In this document: positions 20,692-30,802 of the stretch, one piece after another | Layout: the number at the start of each line of letters is the position of its first letter | Position numbering within the stretch: the stretch's first letter is position 1 | Source: Symbiodinium natans | Taxonomy: Eukaryota > Sar > Dinophyceae > Suessiales > Symbiodiniaceae | Assembly (NCBI GenBank): GCA_905221605.1 | Contig: CAJNDS010000328.1 | Span: 85,001-149,000, forward strand | DNA length: 64,000 bases | Reading direction: 5' to 3' | Notes under the pieces: generated by a model | The model's database searches: none | The model's input: the letters and a program-made list of their open reading frames with translations, nothing else | Told to the model about the DNA's origin: nothing | Program-made: the position numbers and the translations under genes

Positions 20692-21792
20692 TGCCACAAA
20701 GATCGTGCCCGAAATCCAGGCTTCCACGAGCAAGCACACGCGCATCCGCTGGTACTTCGTGAGTGGGCCGTACAGTGGCGTGGCATCTTGCGAGAAGAAG
20801 TATGCGAAGGCATTCTCGCCATAACCGAGCTGTATGGTCTCCATAACCATGAGGAACAGCATCGACAACGGGGCCGAGACGTTGTGCACGGCTGTCAAGA
20901 CAATCTCGTAACCGGCCACATCTGAAAGGCTTGGCACCATGGCAGCTAGCACAAACCCAACGTTAGGGGCCAGAGCCCAGGCAATGCGCAGGCGGCGTTC
21001 GAGACTGCTTTGCAGAACAGGAGAGTGCAAGGGGTTATTGTCGCCAACAAAAGGCTGCCAACTGCGATACAGCCAGAAGGTGTACATCGACACCACGCTC
21101 AAGACCGAAGCCAGCCCCAAGGCAGTGCTCCAGAGTCGACCCTGAGGTTGGGTCATGTCCTGAGCCATGTTCGACAGCGTGGCCTTCTGCAGAAAATCCT
21201 TTGGGACGCTTCCGGCGTCCGGCTCCAAGGTCGCAATCACTGTGGCCGTGAGCGTGCCACAGAAGACCAGGCCAAAGGCGATGTCCACGAGGACTGAGGA
21301 CTGCACTATTTGCTGCTGGCCGAAACCAATAATAAGTGCCAGGGACGCGTCCGCCACTGGGTCAGTCGGCTTGTCAAGCGGCTTCGAGAGTTTGTCGATT
21401 ATCCATTCCACGGTAGCTTTTGGCAGACTCTGGTCATGGAGAGCCACCGCAAAAGGCCCCAGGAGCACACAAACTGCAATAAAGCAAAGCCAGCAAACTG
21501 GATGTTTGCGGCATCTCCTGAAAAGCGGTTTAGGGTTTAGGGTTTAGGCGTGTAGGGTTTAAGGTTTAGGGTTGCAAGCTTAACATTCCCATTGAGGCAA
21601 GGTGCCTGTCGGTTTCAGACCAGACGAAGAACTCGTCTTCGCTGAAACTGAATGAGTCCTGCTCAGAGAACCATGCCGGCTCAGAATCTGTCGCTTCCGA
21701 AACTGTACAACCCTAAACCACACTTCCCACGCCTCCTCGGTATCCTCAGGACACACTTTCTCGTCTGACTCGAGGCAGAGGGTTCCGCTCAT
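20692..21792 (-). CDS. multi-pass membrane protein
   Basis: The main exon runs from 21517 (acceptor CGCTTTTCAG) to about 20692 (donor GTATCT). It shows about six hydrophobic segments, including VCWLCFIAVCVLLGPFAVAL, DIAFGLVFCGTLTATVIATL, STALGLASVLSVVSMYTFWL and APLSMLFLMVMETIQLG, with short polar loops. An upstream acidic N-terminal part (21792 to about 21590) reads MSGTLCLESDEKVCPEDTEE, then SFSFSEDEFFVWSETD. The VHN plus small-residue loop before the fifth helix recalls Frag1/DRAM/Sfk1-type proteins, but that family call is weak. The intron before the main exon holds the telomeric tract 21527-21575, which ends just before the acceptor. Confidence 0.7.
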
Positions 21793-21904
21793 CTGCCTGA
21801 GGGCACAGATTCGCATAAAACCCCAAGAACCCTGAGAATCCTCAGAACCCTAAGAACCCTAAGAACCAAGCACATCAGTGCACAGTTTTCTGATTTAAAC
21901 CAGG

Positions 21905-22260
21905 ATGAGCAAAATAATCGAAGAGTAGTATAGTAGGGTAGAAGTGCAATGGTGCAATGGTATAATGGTATACTAGCATAATAGTGCAACAGTAAAGAAG
22001 CACAATAGCAGAATAGAACAATAGTAAAATTGTAGAATAATACAATACTATGATGGTATAATAGTATAATCGTATAATAGTATAATAGTATAATGGTATA
22101 ATGGTATAATGGTATAATGGTATAATGGTATAATAGTAGAATAGTTTAATAGTATAAAAACATTATAATGACAACAACAATCAAAAAGTACAATGGTATA
22201 ATAGAATAGTAGAATAATAATATTGTATAATAGTATAATGATATATAATAATCGCCTTCA
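21905..22260. repeat. degenerate TATAATGG/TATAATAG repeat
   Basis: Tandem 10-base units (ATAATGGTAT type), AT-rich, between two minus-strand coding regions. Confidence 0.9.
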
Positions 22261-22411
22261 GAGGTTGTGCCACAGCTCTGTGCTCCACGGCGCATCCGCA
22301 TCGCAGGCTGCAGCGGCTCTGCTTGGGAGAAGACGGCGACAGGCGGCGGACCAAACATAACCAAACATAACTGCAGCTTTTGCAGCTTTTCACAGCTGAG
22401 ACAAAACAGTC

Positions 22412-23025
22412 AAACATGCTGGGGTAGGACGCACAGCGCTGTTGCACCAAGAGTTCCTGCCCGCAACAAAGCCTGCACCAGGGCCGTGTCACGCATCTGC
22501 GACCTTTCTGCGCCTGAGCCCCCCGCTGTGAACTCGTCGAGTTGATCCATCTTCGGGTGGGCCAAGGCAACAAAAGCTTAATGTCTGGATGCCCCGGTGT
22601 TGCAAAAAAAAAAGTGCATGGTTGAATACGGCACATGCCCTGTGCAAGACCTTCAAGAGTCTTCAATAGTTCTGCGCTCGAGCCATGCAAATGGTCCTGA
22701 TGTCGGCCCTGCTGCTTTTGCGGGACGAGCAGCATCAAAGGCAGCAGCACAAGCTGCAAACCCTAAACCCTAAACCCTAAACCCTAAACCCTAAACCCTA
22801 AACCCTAAACCCTAAACCCTAAACCCTAAACCCAGTGCCGACACACAAAGTCGGGGTCACTTTTCATACACTGACTGCCGAGCTTGCTGGAGCAGCTTCA
22901 TTCACTTCTCACTGGCGTTCTTTTGCCTTCAGCCTCTCAACGTTGCGTCCAGGCATGGGGACGGCCAGATAGCACAGAGCTTTGCCGAGCAGGACGAAGC
23001 TTGCAGCGCTCCAAATCTTTTTGCT
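22412..23025 (-). CDS. unknown protein, several exons
   Basis: Exon 23025-22913 has acceptor GTCTGCAG and a strong donor GTGAGA. It encodes KKIWSAASFVLLGKALCYLA, then GRNVERLKAKER (37 codons plus 2). After an intron holding a C-strand telomeric array (22758-22834), segments read ADIRTICMARAQN (near 22705-22665) and MDQLDEFTAGGSGAERSQMR, then ALVQALLRAGTLGATAL (22549-22412). Helical, no recognised domain. Confidence 0.55.
22758..22834 (-). repeat. telomeric array within an intron
   Basis: Eleven CCCTAAA copies between the 22913 donor and the next coding segment. Confidence 0.95.
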
Positions 23026-23220
23026 CTGCAGACATCGGGGGCTCTCAACATAGGGGCACCCTTCTTTGAGGGTTCCTAGATATTTTGGGGTATACTAGGG
23101 TACCCCCCCTATTCTGAGACATGCCCACATGGCTTCCGAATGAAGCAAGCTCCCTGCTTGTGCAGACTCTTGCAAACATCCGACCAATACCTGGGGTCTC
23201 GCGGTCCGACCTGATGGGTT

Positions 23221-23307
23221 TCAGGGTTTAGGGTTTAGGGTTTAGGGTTTAGGGTTTAGGGTTTAGGGTTTAGGGTTAGGGTTTAGGGTTTAGGGTTTAG
23301 GGTTTAG
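23221..23307 (+). repeat. telomeric array
   Basis: Twelve units with one TTAGGG hexamer in the middle (near 23275). Confidence 0.95.
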
Positions 23308-23532
23308 GAGCTCTCTAAATTAGGGTCCCTTTTGGGGAGTCCGTGTTCACAAGGTGCCGAACCAAGAACTACATAGGGGCTGCTAGAGGGGCTCAAAAAC
23401 GGGAACCTAATTTTTGGAGCACCCTCATGCAGGCAAGGCACCATAAGTGAAGCCAACACTCTGGACATGGAGGTCTTTGCCTGAACTACAGTGGCTTCTC
23501 TAAGCAGACCAAAAAACCCTAAGCCCTCAACC

Positions 23533-23588
23533 CTAAACCCCTAAACCCTAAACCCTAAACCCTAAACCCTAAACCCTAAACCCTAAAC
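23533..23588 (-). repeat. telomeric array starting exactly at an exon end
   Basis: On the coding strand the exon ends CCG and the next bases are GTTTAGGG; no spacer is present. Confidence 0.95.
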
Positions 23589-24300
23589 CGGAGCCTCATA
23601 GGGCCCGGTACGGTGTAGCACATGACCATCGAAGAGAAGACACTCGCCCCATTGGTAACCTGGTTGCAGGGCGACTCCGGCCCAATGGCCACCGCAGAAT
23701 AACATCTAGGGTTTAGGGTTTAGGGTTTAGGGTTTAGGGGTTTAGGGGTTTAGGGGTTTAGGGTTTAGGGGTTTAGGGGTTTAGGGGTTTAGGGGTTTAG
23801 GGGTTTAGGGGTTTAGGGGTTTAGGGTTTAGGGTTTAGGGAATGAGCCAAGCATCCGTGCTCCATCACGGAAAACTCCGCCGCGGCCCAGTGCTGAGAGC
23901 AAAGGTTGGGAACCTGCGCAGCTGCCTGCGGCAGTTGTAGCAGCCAACCGGCGGCTTCTATCACGAACTCCGAAGTGAGATACAATGCGTCATGGCACAC
24001 CCCTAAACCTTAAACTCCTGAACCCCTAAACCCTAAACCCCTAAACCCTAAACCCTAGCAGAGCACCTCTCTCGCAACCAGTGTTGCGGATGCAGCCGCA
24101 GTGTCGGATACAGCTTGGGGTCGTGGCAGCGAGTGCTCCTTCACGCACAGCTGCGTCCCACCCAAGGCGCGCCAGCTAGCATCCTCCTCGGTCGAGCGTA
24201 ACTGTGGGCTACGGTGCAGATGTAACTATAATATAGTGTAGTAGTAATAATAAATAATAATTATAACAATAATAATAGTAACAATAACAATAACAATAAC

Positions 24301-24339
<39 letters not shown>

Positions 24340-24488
24340 CCCTCCTGAAGCCGAAGCCAGTGTACGACCGTGCAATGTGTGTGTGCGATGGAGAGAGCGT
24401 TTGGAGTCCAGTTGCCTGCGGCAGCAGTGGAACGAGCATCGTCCAGGACAAGCCCTCTGGGATGCCATACCAATCCACATGCCACTTC
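23589..24488 (-). CDS. 2-oxoglutarate/Fe(II) oxygenase-like protein, partial
   Basis: Minus-strand exons: 24488-24416 (KWHVDWYGIPEGLSWTML, ending PLLPQ at a GC donor), 24208-24067 (RSTEEDASWRALGGTQLCVK), 24002-23914 (HDALYLTSEFVIEAAGWLLQ) and 23705-23589 (39 codons; WGECLLFDGHVLHRTGPY). HVD matches the HxD iron-binding motif, and FDGHVLHRTGP matches the distal-His strand of phytanoyl-CoA-dioxygenase-like enzymes. The 24002 exon ends in phase 0 and the 23705 exon begins in phase 0. The 23705 exon is bounded flush by telomeric arrays (CCCTAG acceptor, GTTTAGGG donor). Missing ends and one doubtful phase (24067) leave the model partial. Substrate unknown. Confidence 0.6.
23706..23840 (+). repeat. 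8-mer-rich telomeric array supplying an acceptor
   Basis: Mixed TTTAGGG and TTTAGGGG (about ten 8-mers). On the coding strand its last bases CCCTAG form the acceptor of the 23705 exon. Confidence 0.95.
24225..24340. repeat. (AAT)n / AACAAT microsatellite
   Basis: Runs of AAT and AACAAT between the first two oxygenase-like exons. Confidence 0.9.
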
Positions 24489-24491
24489 CTT

Positions 24492-24672
24492 ACGGTTTAG
24501 TAGGGAATGGGGCAGAATGAGGTACCCTGTATCATCCCTTAAAGGGTATATGTAGGTACCCCATTAGAATCCCTTAAAGGGCATATATAGGTACCCCATT
24601 AGAATCCCTCAAAGGTATCTATTTATACATATATAGGGCCCTGATTCCCTCATTCCCTGCTAAGCAACAGCA
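24492..24672. mobile_element. family-1 TIR element
   Basis: Ends GGTTTAGTAGGGAATG and CATTCCCTGCTAAGCAACAG, with three core units. On the coding strand its terminus (CTAAACCGTAAG) abuts and forms the acceptor of the 24488 exon. Confidence 0.75.
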
Positions 24673-24797
24673 AGCTTCGAGTCATCTTCACGGACACTCT
24701 CCTGAATGATTGTCAAAGAAGCTGTGTACAGCCTCGGGAAAAGGATGCCACGGCGAATTTCACGATCTTCACGAGGGCCGAGTATCTAACAACTGAC

Positions 24798-25219
24798 AAG
24801 TTGCATGAGCTTGTTCTGCAACTCGCTCGGAAGCCTCTTGAGTAACTTCCCGGCCGCATCATCAAAGGCCTGTGTGGGCATCTCAGCTGACGCTTGTGAA
24901 ATCGCATACAGGGTAAGTGCATCGAAGTAGCTGCCACAGTCTCCTCGTCATCTGCCCACAGCCAGGTTTGTCCAGGCACCACTCCAGAAATTTGCGATAC
25001 AAAGGTGCCTTGGCAGCGTCTTACGTTGGGTCGTGATCCACTGTCATGTGCAGCACCGCTGAGGTGCAGACTTTCGCCCTACTGCCATCCCATGTGTTGG
25101 TCCGAAGCGCAACTTCCAGCTGCCTTCAGACTGTGCATACCATGCAGAGGACAGGCGCGATAAACCTCCTCCTCCTCCTCATCATCTGGAGCAGAACTGC
25201 AGCGGGCAGCTTGCAGAAC
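24798..25219 (-). CDS. unknown protein, acidic then helical exons
   Basis: Exon 25219-25083 (acceptor CTCTGTTGCAG, donor CA/GTAGGG, 45 codons plus 2) reads VLQAARCSSAPDDEEEEEVY, then ACPLHGMHSLKAAG. A second exon (about 24930-24798) reads SYFDALTLYAISQASAEM, then DDAAGKLLKRLPSELQNKLM. Both are well formed. They may be 5' exons of the oxygenase-like gene or another gene. Confidence 0.55.
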
Positions 25220-25377
25220 CTGCAACAGAGGTGCCTTGGCTGTTTCGGGGGCCACTCACTTGCGCGCCAGAGCGCGAGGCATCTTTGAGGCATCAAATAA
25301 CGAAGCAGAACCCTAAATCCTAAACCCTAAACCCTAAACCCGAAACCCTAGACCCTAAACCCTTTCCCCTAAGCCCA

Positions 25378-25475
25378 GAAGCAAGAGTCTGCTCGTTGAG
25401 GAGCGCCACAGCGGCCGAAAACTTTTCGTCCGCTATCCTCAAAGCTGGTGCCGTGATCTTTGCCGCGCTTGAAGC
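25378..25475 (-). CDS. helical exon, unknown
   Basis: Minus strand reads SSAAKITAPALRIADEKFSA, then AVALLNEQTLASGL. A telomeric array follows directly. Confidence 0.5.
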
Positions 25476-25487
25476 ATATGAATGCTT

Positions 25488-25713
25488 TGGGATGTGCCCC
25501 CTTACACTATCAGCTCCATGGTAGGGATTATTTAGGGTTTAGGGTTTAGGGTTTAGGGTTTAGGGTTTAGGGTTTAGGGTTTAGGGTTTAGGGTTTAGGG
25601 TTTAGGGTTTAGGGTTTAGGGTTTAGGGTTTAGGGTTTAGGGTGGGGGTACTATAATCCCTACTATAATTCCCTATTAGTACGATATCCCTATGAAGGAG
25701 CTGTTAGTATAAG
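25488..25713. mobile_element. family-2 TIR element split by a telomeric array
   Basis: Left arm TTTGGGATGTGCCCCCTT, right arm CTGTTAGTATAAGACACG. The core is interrupted at 25530-25643 by sixteen TTTAGGG units. The coding exon to its right ends just at the element edge. Confidence 0.65.
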
Positions 25714-25722
25714 ACACGAGGC

Positions 25723-26068
25723 CATGGCACTGCTCCACTCCCAACACCTGCTCGGCGAGGTGATCCTCAATGTCCCACATCTTTCCACAAAGAAACCCTG
25801 CCAACGTACACTGCATCATAACAATACTTGTAATCGCAATTGTAATAAGAAGAAGACAATCATAATAATACCAATCATAATCATAATAATCATAATAATG
25901 ATAATGACTATAATGGTAGTAACGTAATAATGACAATAATGGTAGTAACGTGGCCGGCCAATTAAGCAAGGTTCGTGATCTGCCGCGCAGTGGACACAAG
26001 TGAGGCAAAGCCATCGCCACGGGCTCGTCCAGGAATGTGCATGGATGAAAGCCACAACAGCAGTACTG
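25723..26068 (-). CDS. unknown protein, two exon-like segments
   Basis: Segment 26068-25960 reads VLLLWLSSMHIPGRARGDGF. Segment about 25806-25723 reads LCGKMWDIEDHLAEQVLGV, then EQCHGL, and ends at GTGTCT at the edge of the family-2 element. Confidence 0.45.
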
Positions 26069-26099
26069 CTGGCTCAGTAGGGTTTTAAGTTTAGGGCTT

Positions 26100-26275
26100 A
26101 GGGCTCAGGGTTTAGGGTTTCGGGTTTAGGGTTTAGGGTTTAGGGTTAAGGGTTTAGGGTTTAGGGTTTAGGGTTTAGGGTTTAGGGTTTAGGGTTTAGG
26201 GTTTAGGGTTTAGGGTTTAGGGTTTAGGGTTTAGGGTTTAGGGTTTAGGGTTTAGGGTTTAGGGTTTAGGATTTA
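26100..26275 (+). repeat. long telomeric array
   Basis: About twenty-four TTTAGGG units with few changes. Confidence 0.96.
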
Positions 26276-26289
26276 CAGGGGTAGGGTTC

Positions 26290-26405
26290 AGGGCTCACAT
26301 AACGTATTGTGAGACATGGTGCGCTTGATTGCCTTTGCAGATGCAGACACTTCTCGGGCAAGTGTCAAAGCACATCTCTCCGAGACAACAAATAACCTGC
26401 ACCCC
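26290..26405 (-). CDS. cysteine-rich exon
   Basis: Minus-strand acceptor GGGGTGCAG, then ICCLGEMCFDTCPRSVCICK ending near VSQY and GTTATG. It has six Cys in 20 residues. Possibly a zinc-binding or extracellular module. Confidence 0.45.
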
Positions 26406-26594
26406 AAACTCCCTAAACACCTAAACCCTGAACCCTAAATTCCCTGAACCCCAAACCCCCTAAACCCTAAACTCCCTGAACCCTAAACCCCCAAACCCTA
26501 AACTCCCTGAACGCTGCCCTGAAGGACGGCCGTGAAAGGAGGAAGCACGGGCAGCAGGTGCAGGCCCCCGCCTTGACATTCATGCTCTGCCCTT

Positions 26595-26688
26595 CGGTAG
26601 CATAGTGGGACCTGCCAGCTGCAAGAGAAGGGACCCTTAATCGGTAGCATAGTGGGACCTGCCAGCTGCAAGAGAAGGGACCCTTGAT
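26595..26688. repeat. 47-bp tandem duplication
   Basis: Two nearly identical copies starting CGGTAGCATAGTGGGACCTG, differing only at the last bases. Confidence 0.9.
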
Positions 26689-27068
26689 CTTATCCCCCTC
26701 TAGAACCCCTATATTTATGTATAATATACTATATATATATATATACATGTACATATATATATATATGCCTTACACAGCCTCTAGATACCTAAGTAACTGC
26801 AGGAGAGCAACCTACATCCCTAAACCGGGATTCCTGCGAAGGAACTTAAGCTCTGAGACTACAATAGAGCTACATGAAGATAATTCCAGCATTCTGGCGA
26901 CTTGATTCTAAGCTCCTTCGCAAGAGCCTAAAAAAAAAAAAAAAAAAAAAAACGCCGTGGCCTCTAGAACCGTAAATCCTTTTCAGGCCCCGGAACCCTG
27001 AAAGCGGAAGCCTCGGAGTCCGAAAAAGCCCCTCAGACCTCCCCAAGCCCCTGTGGGCTGAGGATGAC

Positions 27069-27149
27069 AGGGTTTAGGGTTTAGGGTTTAGGGTTTAGGG
27101 TTTAGGGTTTAGGGTTTAGGGTTTAGGGTTTAGGGTTTAGGGTTTAGGG
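27069..27149 (+). repeat. telomeric array
   Basis: Eleven perfect TTTAGGG units. Confidence 0.96.
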
Positions 27150-27424
27150 GGTTATCTGGGGAGGTTGATGTTGAGGGTTTTGGGGCTCAGCGAGTAGCAT
27201 GGACGTTCTTGCCCCACCTCCCCCTCAACACAGACGGACAAAGAGAGAGAGAGAGAGAGAGAGAGAGCCAGAGAGATAATAAAAAAAACACGGCATTGAA
27301 GTACATGAAGCATAGGGGTGCACCCTAGCTCGACCCGAAACCCGAAAACCAAAACCCTCAACTTCCTGAACCCACAAAAACTCCCCTCAGACAACACCGC
27401 CTCCTCTTGAAGCTTCAAACTCAC

Positions 27425-27472
27425 GTAAACCCTAAACCCTAAACCCTAAACCCTAAACCCTAAACCCTAAAC
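27425..27472 (-). repeat. telomeric array supplying a donor
   Basis: CCCTAAA copies; on the coding strand the first two bases after the 27473 exon are GT of GTTTAGGG. Confidence 0.95.
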
Positions 27473-27581
27473 CGCCAAGGCTCCGGCAAGATGCTGAGCA
27501 CGGAGCTCCCGGCCATGGTCCAGAGTGTGGAACTCAGCTCTCTCTTGCTCTCTCTCTGCTATGGCTTCTGCCTCTTGTTCA
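27473..27581 (-). CDS. coiled-coil exon
   Basis: 36 codons after one phase base: EAEAIAEREQERAEFHTLD, then RELRAQHLAGALA. Acceptor GCAATAG, donor GTTTAGGG directly. Strongly helical. Parent gene unknown. Confidence 0.6.
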
Positions 27582-27889
27582 CTATTGCATCACTCTTGTC
27601 TCGGCTTTGGGTGTAGGGTTTAGGGTTTAGGGTTTAGGGTTTCGGGTTTAGGGTTTAGGGTTTAGGGTTTAGGGTTTAGGTCTTTCTGTTTTGGGGGGGG
27701 TGGGGGGGGTGGGGTTTGATTCTGGAGTTTTCAGCTGGGCTTCCGACTCTCGATCCCAGCGATTCACGATGCTGAGCACTGCCCCTGCCAGACAAGACAA
27801 GACCTATTGGCTGCTGTATACTCCATAATCATGCCATAATGTACACAGTGTATAGTATACATTCATACAAGATGCGATATGCAAAAGCT

Positions 27890-28120
27890 TTAGTCACGCT
27901 GGCCACGGCGACCTGAGAAGAGCCCTGAAATGGCCCCGTTGTACGGATAGGGAAAGCCATCTCTCGTCAGCACCTGGAGCCATATGCTGAAGCTGCAGAG
28001 GTCAACCTCAATGAACCGACCAAGCACCAAAGGCCAAAGGCCGGCGCGCACGAGGAAAAAGAGGTCAGCAGGCACCTTGCACTGTTGGGCGCACATTTCA
28101 AGTTCGCGCGCGCGCGCGCG
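27890..28120 (-). CDS. unknown protein, C-terminal exon
   Basis: Minus strand reads CAQQCKVPADLFFLVRAGLW, then LGRFIEVDLCSFSIWLQVL and NGAISGLFSGRRG before a stop. Mixed hydrophobic and charged, without a repeat-derived look. Confidence 0.5.
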   Translation of the reverse strand, partial: RARARELEMCAQQCKVPADLFFLVRAGLWPLVLGRFIEVDLCSFSIWLQVLTRDGFPYPYNGAISGLFSGRRGQRD

Positions 28121-28291
28121 CGACGCGCCCGCGCGCAACTGTGCAAGGAGCAAAAACTGCCACCGAGATGCCAGAACCCGGCGAGCGCCGCGGGGCGAAC
28201 GGTGCCCTTCAGATGAGCCAGGAAGCCCACGCCCTGAGGCACCGATCCCTTCTCAGCTTGTCTGGAAAATCTCGGCTCTTCATCTCTCCCC

Positions 28292-28360
28292 TAAACCCTG
28301 AACCCTAAACCCTAAACCCTAAACACTAAACCCTAAACCCTAAACCCTAAACCCTAAACC
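28292..28360 (-). repeat. telomeric array
   Basis: Nine CCCTAAA copies with small changes. The minus-strand coding-like piece at 28361-28452 (SLSRSATRGGIFGLVFGPE) ends CAG/GTTTAGGG on it. Confidence 0.93.
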
Positions 28361-28452
28361 TGTGCTTGTGATCCCCCTGTGAGTCTGGCCGTCTCCGGCC
28401 CGAAGACCAAGCCGAAGATGCCCCCTCGCGTGGCTGAACGACTAAGCGAACG

Positions 28453-28552
28453 GTTTAGGGTCTAGGGTCTAGGGTTTAGGGTTTAGGGTTTAGGGTTTAG
28501 GGTTTAGGGTTTAGGGTTTAGGGTTTAGGGTTTAGGGTTTAGGGGTTAGGGT
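28453..28552 (+). repeat. telomeric array
   Basis: Fourteen units, the first two TCTAGGG. Confidence 0.95.
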
Positions 28553-28689
28553 AACTAAACAGTACTATCTTGTTTTAAAACAACGACACTTGCCGGCACC
28601 TCCCCTATTCCGCACGAGCCTCCCTTATCTGCATGTTAACTAGCTTGCTTGCGAGGTCGAAGCTGTCGGCCCGGGGTGTATACTTGTAG

Positions 28690-28753
28690 ACTATATGCGC
28701 GTCTATATATATATATGAATATATATATATATATATATATATGTATGAAAAAA

Positions 28754-28790
<37 letters not shown>

Positions 28791-28795
28791 TATAT
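28690..28795. repeat. (TA)n-rich tracts
   Basis: Several AT dinucleotide runs. Tyr/Ile-rich open frames here are low-complexity artefacts. Confidence 0.9.
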
Positions 28796-29021
28796 GTATA
28801 TATACAAACATGGACAAATGTTTTATGACGTTGTATATAAGACAGCAAACAAACAATCGAACATTTGTCTCACGATTTACGAAAGGCTCCCTGGGGAGAG
28901 CTCTCGTGATTATCGGAAAGGCGCCTTGGGAGCACCGCTACACCGAACTGGCAAAAAAGATTCGGGCTAGTATACAAACAATATGTGTGATCTATATTGG
29001 GAGTATATTCGATATACATGT

Positions 29022-29052
<31 letters not shown>

Positions 29053-29289
29053 GGCTCAGGGGTTAGGGTTTAGGATTTAGGGTTTTGGGTTTAGGGTGAA
29101 GGGTTTAGGGTTTAGGGGATTCGTGACAACTAGCATTACCATCACTATGGTTTCTCACGGTCTCTTTTTCTATCACCGGTCTCTTTTTCTATCACCAGTC
29201 CCTCGCCCGACCTGGCCTGCCACAGTTCCACGGTAGAATGACTCAACGCTGTTGCTGACCTAAGCTGACAGACACGCAAGTCAACCCAC

Positions 29290-30170
29290 GATGCGAGCCT
29301 CTTCCTGTGAACATCTGGGCTGCAAGCACATGACACATCGGGTGGAGGCTTCGTCCACATGTCGGCGCAAGAACCGCGAGCTCAGCTTTCTTCGTTTCGA
29401 GAGCGGCTTGGGCGCTGTGGATGACAGCCACTTCCCGCACCTCCCTAGCATGATGCTGTACTGTATACAGAATACTACAAGTATGGTTAATTAACAATGG
29501 CACCAGGAACGGATTCCTGCGAAGGGCCTGCGACTGCCTTCCTTTGACATTTTCCTTTCAGGTCGGCTTTTGTTCGAGAATGAAGCTGTCACGATGCTGG
29601 GTGTTTCTCCTTTCTCGTCCGAAAGTCTTTGTCTGGTAGGGCAACCGGCAGTCATTGAAGAAGCTGTTGGGTAACCCAAGTGTATCTGGAGTGTTCAGCC
29701 TCTGGCATGTCTGGTGCGTGATGTCAAAAAGCCACAAATGCCGCCGGAACAAGCTTTTTTGAGCAATGCAGCTTCTCCATACATCTTGTACGGACCTGAT
29801 TAAACAACTTCAAGATTTGCCCAGGGCACATGATTCTCCGCATTCTGAGGGCAGCCGCGCTCCTGCGAGAGCAACCGCGAAATCAACTATTTCCAAGTAG
29901 CAGCGAGTCATTCTTCGCCTGGGAAGCCAAGTTAATTCCGTGCAGATGTCACGAATTATCCTTCACTTCTTGTTCGGTGCAATGCCAACCAACGACACGA
30001 GAACCATGATGAATCCTGGCATCAGAGGTTGCAGCATGCAATACATCAAAATTCTTAACGGTCAGTGTTTGCAGACGCTCCTGCACCAATGATGTCAGAA
30101 GACTGGAGCAATCCTGCGGAGTGAGGCAGACTTTGCATTTGCAGACCGAAAGAGGACGAGAGATCAGCAA
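29290..30170 (-). CDS. unknown protein(s), three open segments
   Basis: Segments on minus: about 30170-29949 (LLTSLVQERLQTLTVKNFDV, then CTEQEVKDNS and a stop), 29752-29560 (RHLWLFDITHQTCQRLNTPD) and about 29440-29290 (SAQAALETKKAELAVLAP). There is no telomeric array between 29120 and 31426. No domain recognised. Confidence 0.45.
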
Positions 30171-30802
30171 GCTCTCACAGCGGCTGTTTGTCTCACAGCC
30201 TTAGATGGAGACACCTCTGTGTTTTATTGTTTTGCTCCGGCGTTCCGATGCGAAGTAGTCCAAAGTTGACTGGTCAGCTCATCTCACCGTGCTTTGTGAA
30301 GTCATGAACGGCACGAAAAGGATAGGAAGGTTTGGCCGAGCTGGCCTGTTGTGGGTGTGGGCTCGGATCACGCAGCCCCTTAAAGTCAATGGCACGGCTC
30401 CGCTGTCGAACTACCGAAATACGTTTCCTGGGAGCTTTAATTTCTCACTGGTCGCTGCGGGCTCCCTGTTTGCGACTGGATGCCGAAAGTCCAAGGGGAA
30501 GAACCCGTATCTGATATGAAAACACGGCTGAAACCGACACAAGAAGACACAAGCATGCGTGCAGTGATCCGTGTGCCATGGCGCATTGCATGCGTTGCAA
30601 TACCACAGCACGAATCAAGAAGTCGGTGCCTCTCTTCGGTTCGGCCGGAGGCCTCTTTGCAAACAGAAACGCAAAAAAGTTACAAAAAGTGTGCGACCTG
30701 CGGGGAGGGGGGGGGGTGGGGCACCTCCCGCCAGCGCGACGCGCTTCCGAAGGTGCATGGCAGAGACGAGGAGGACGCGGAGGCTGGCCTATGCATCAGC
30801 TA

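Noticed and set aside
24226-24485. Poly-Ile/Leu/Tyr tails on frames near 24.3 kb
   Set aside because: These come from the AAT microsatellite; only the non-repeat part (24488-24416) was kept as an exon.
28605-29073. Tyr/Ile-rich frames on both strands
   Set aside because: They are translations of TATATA runs.
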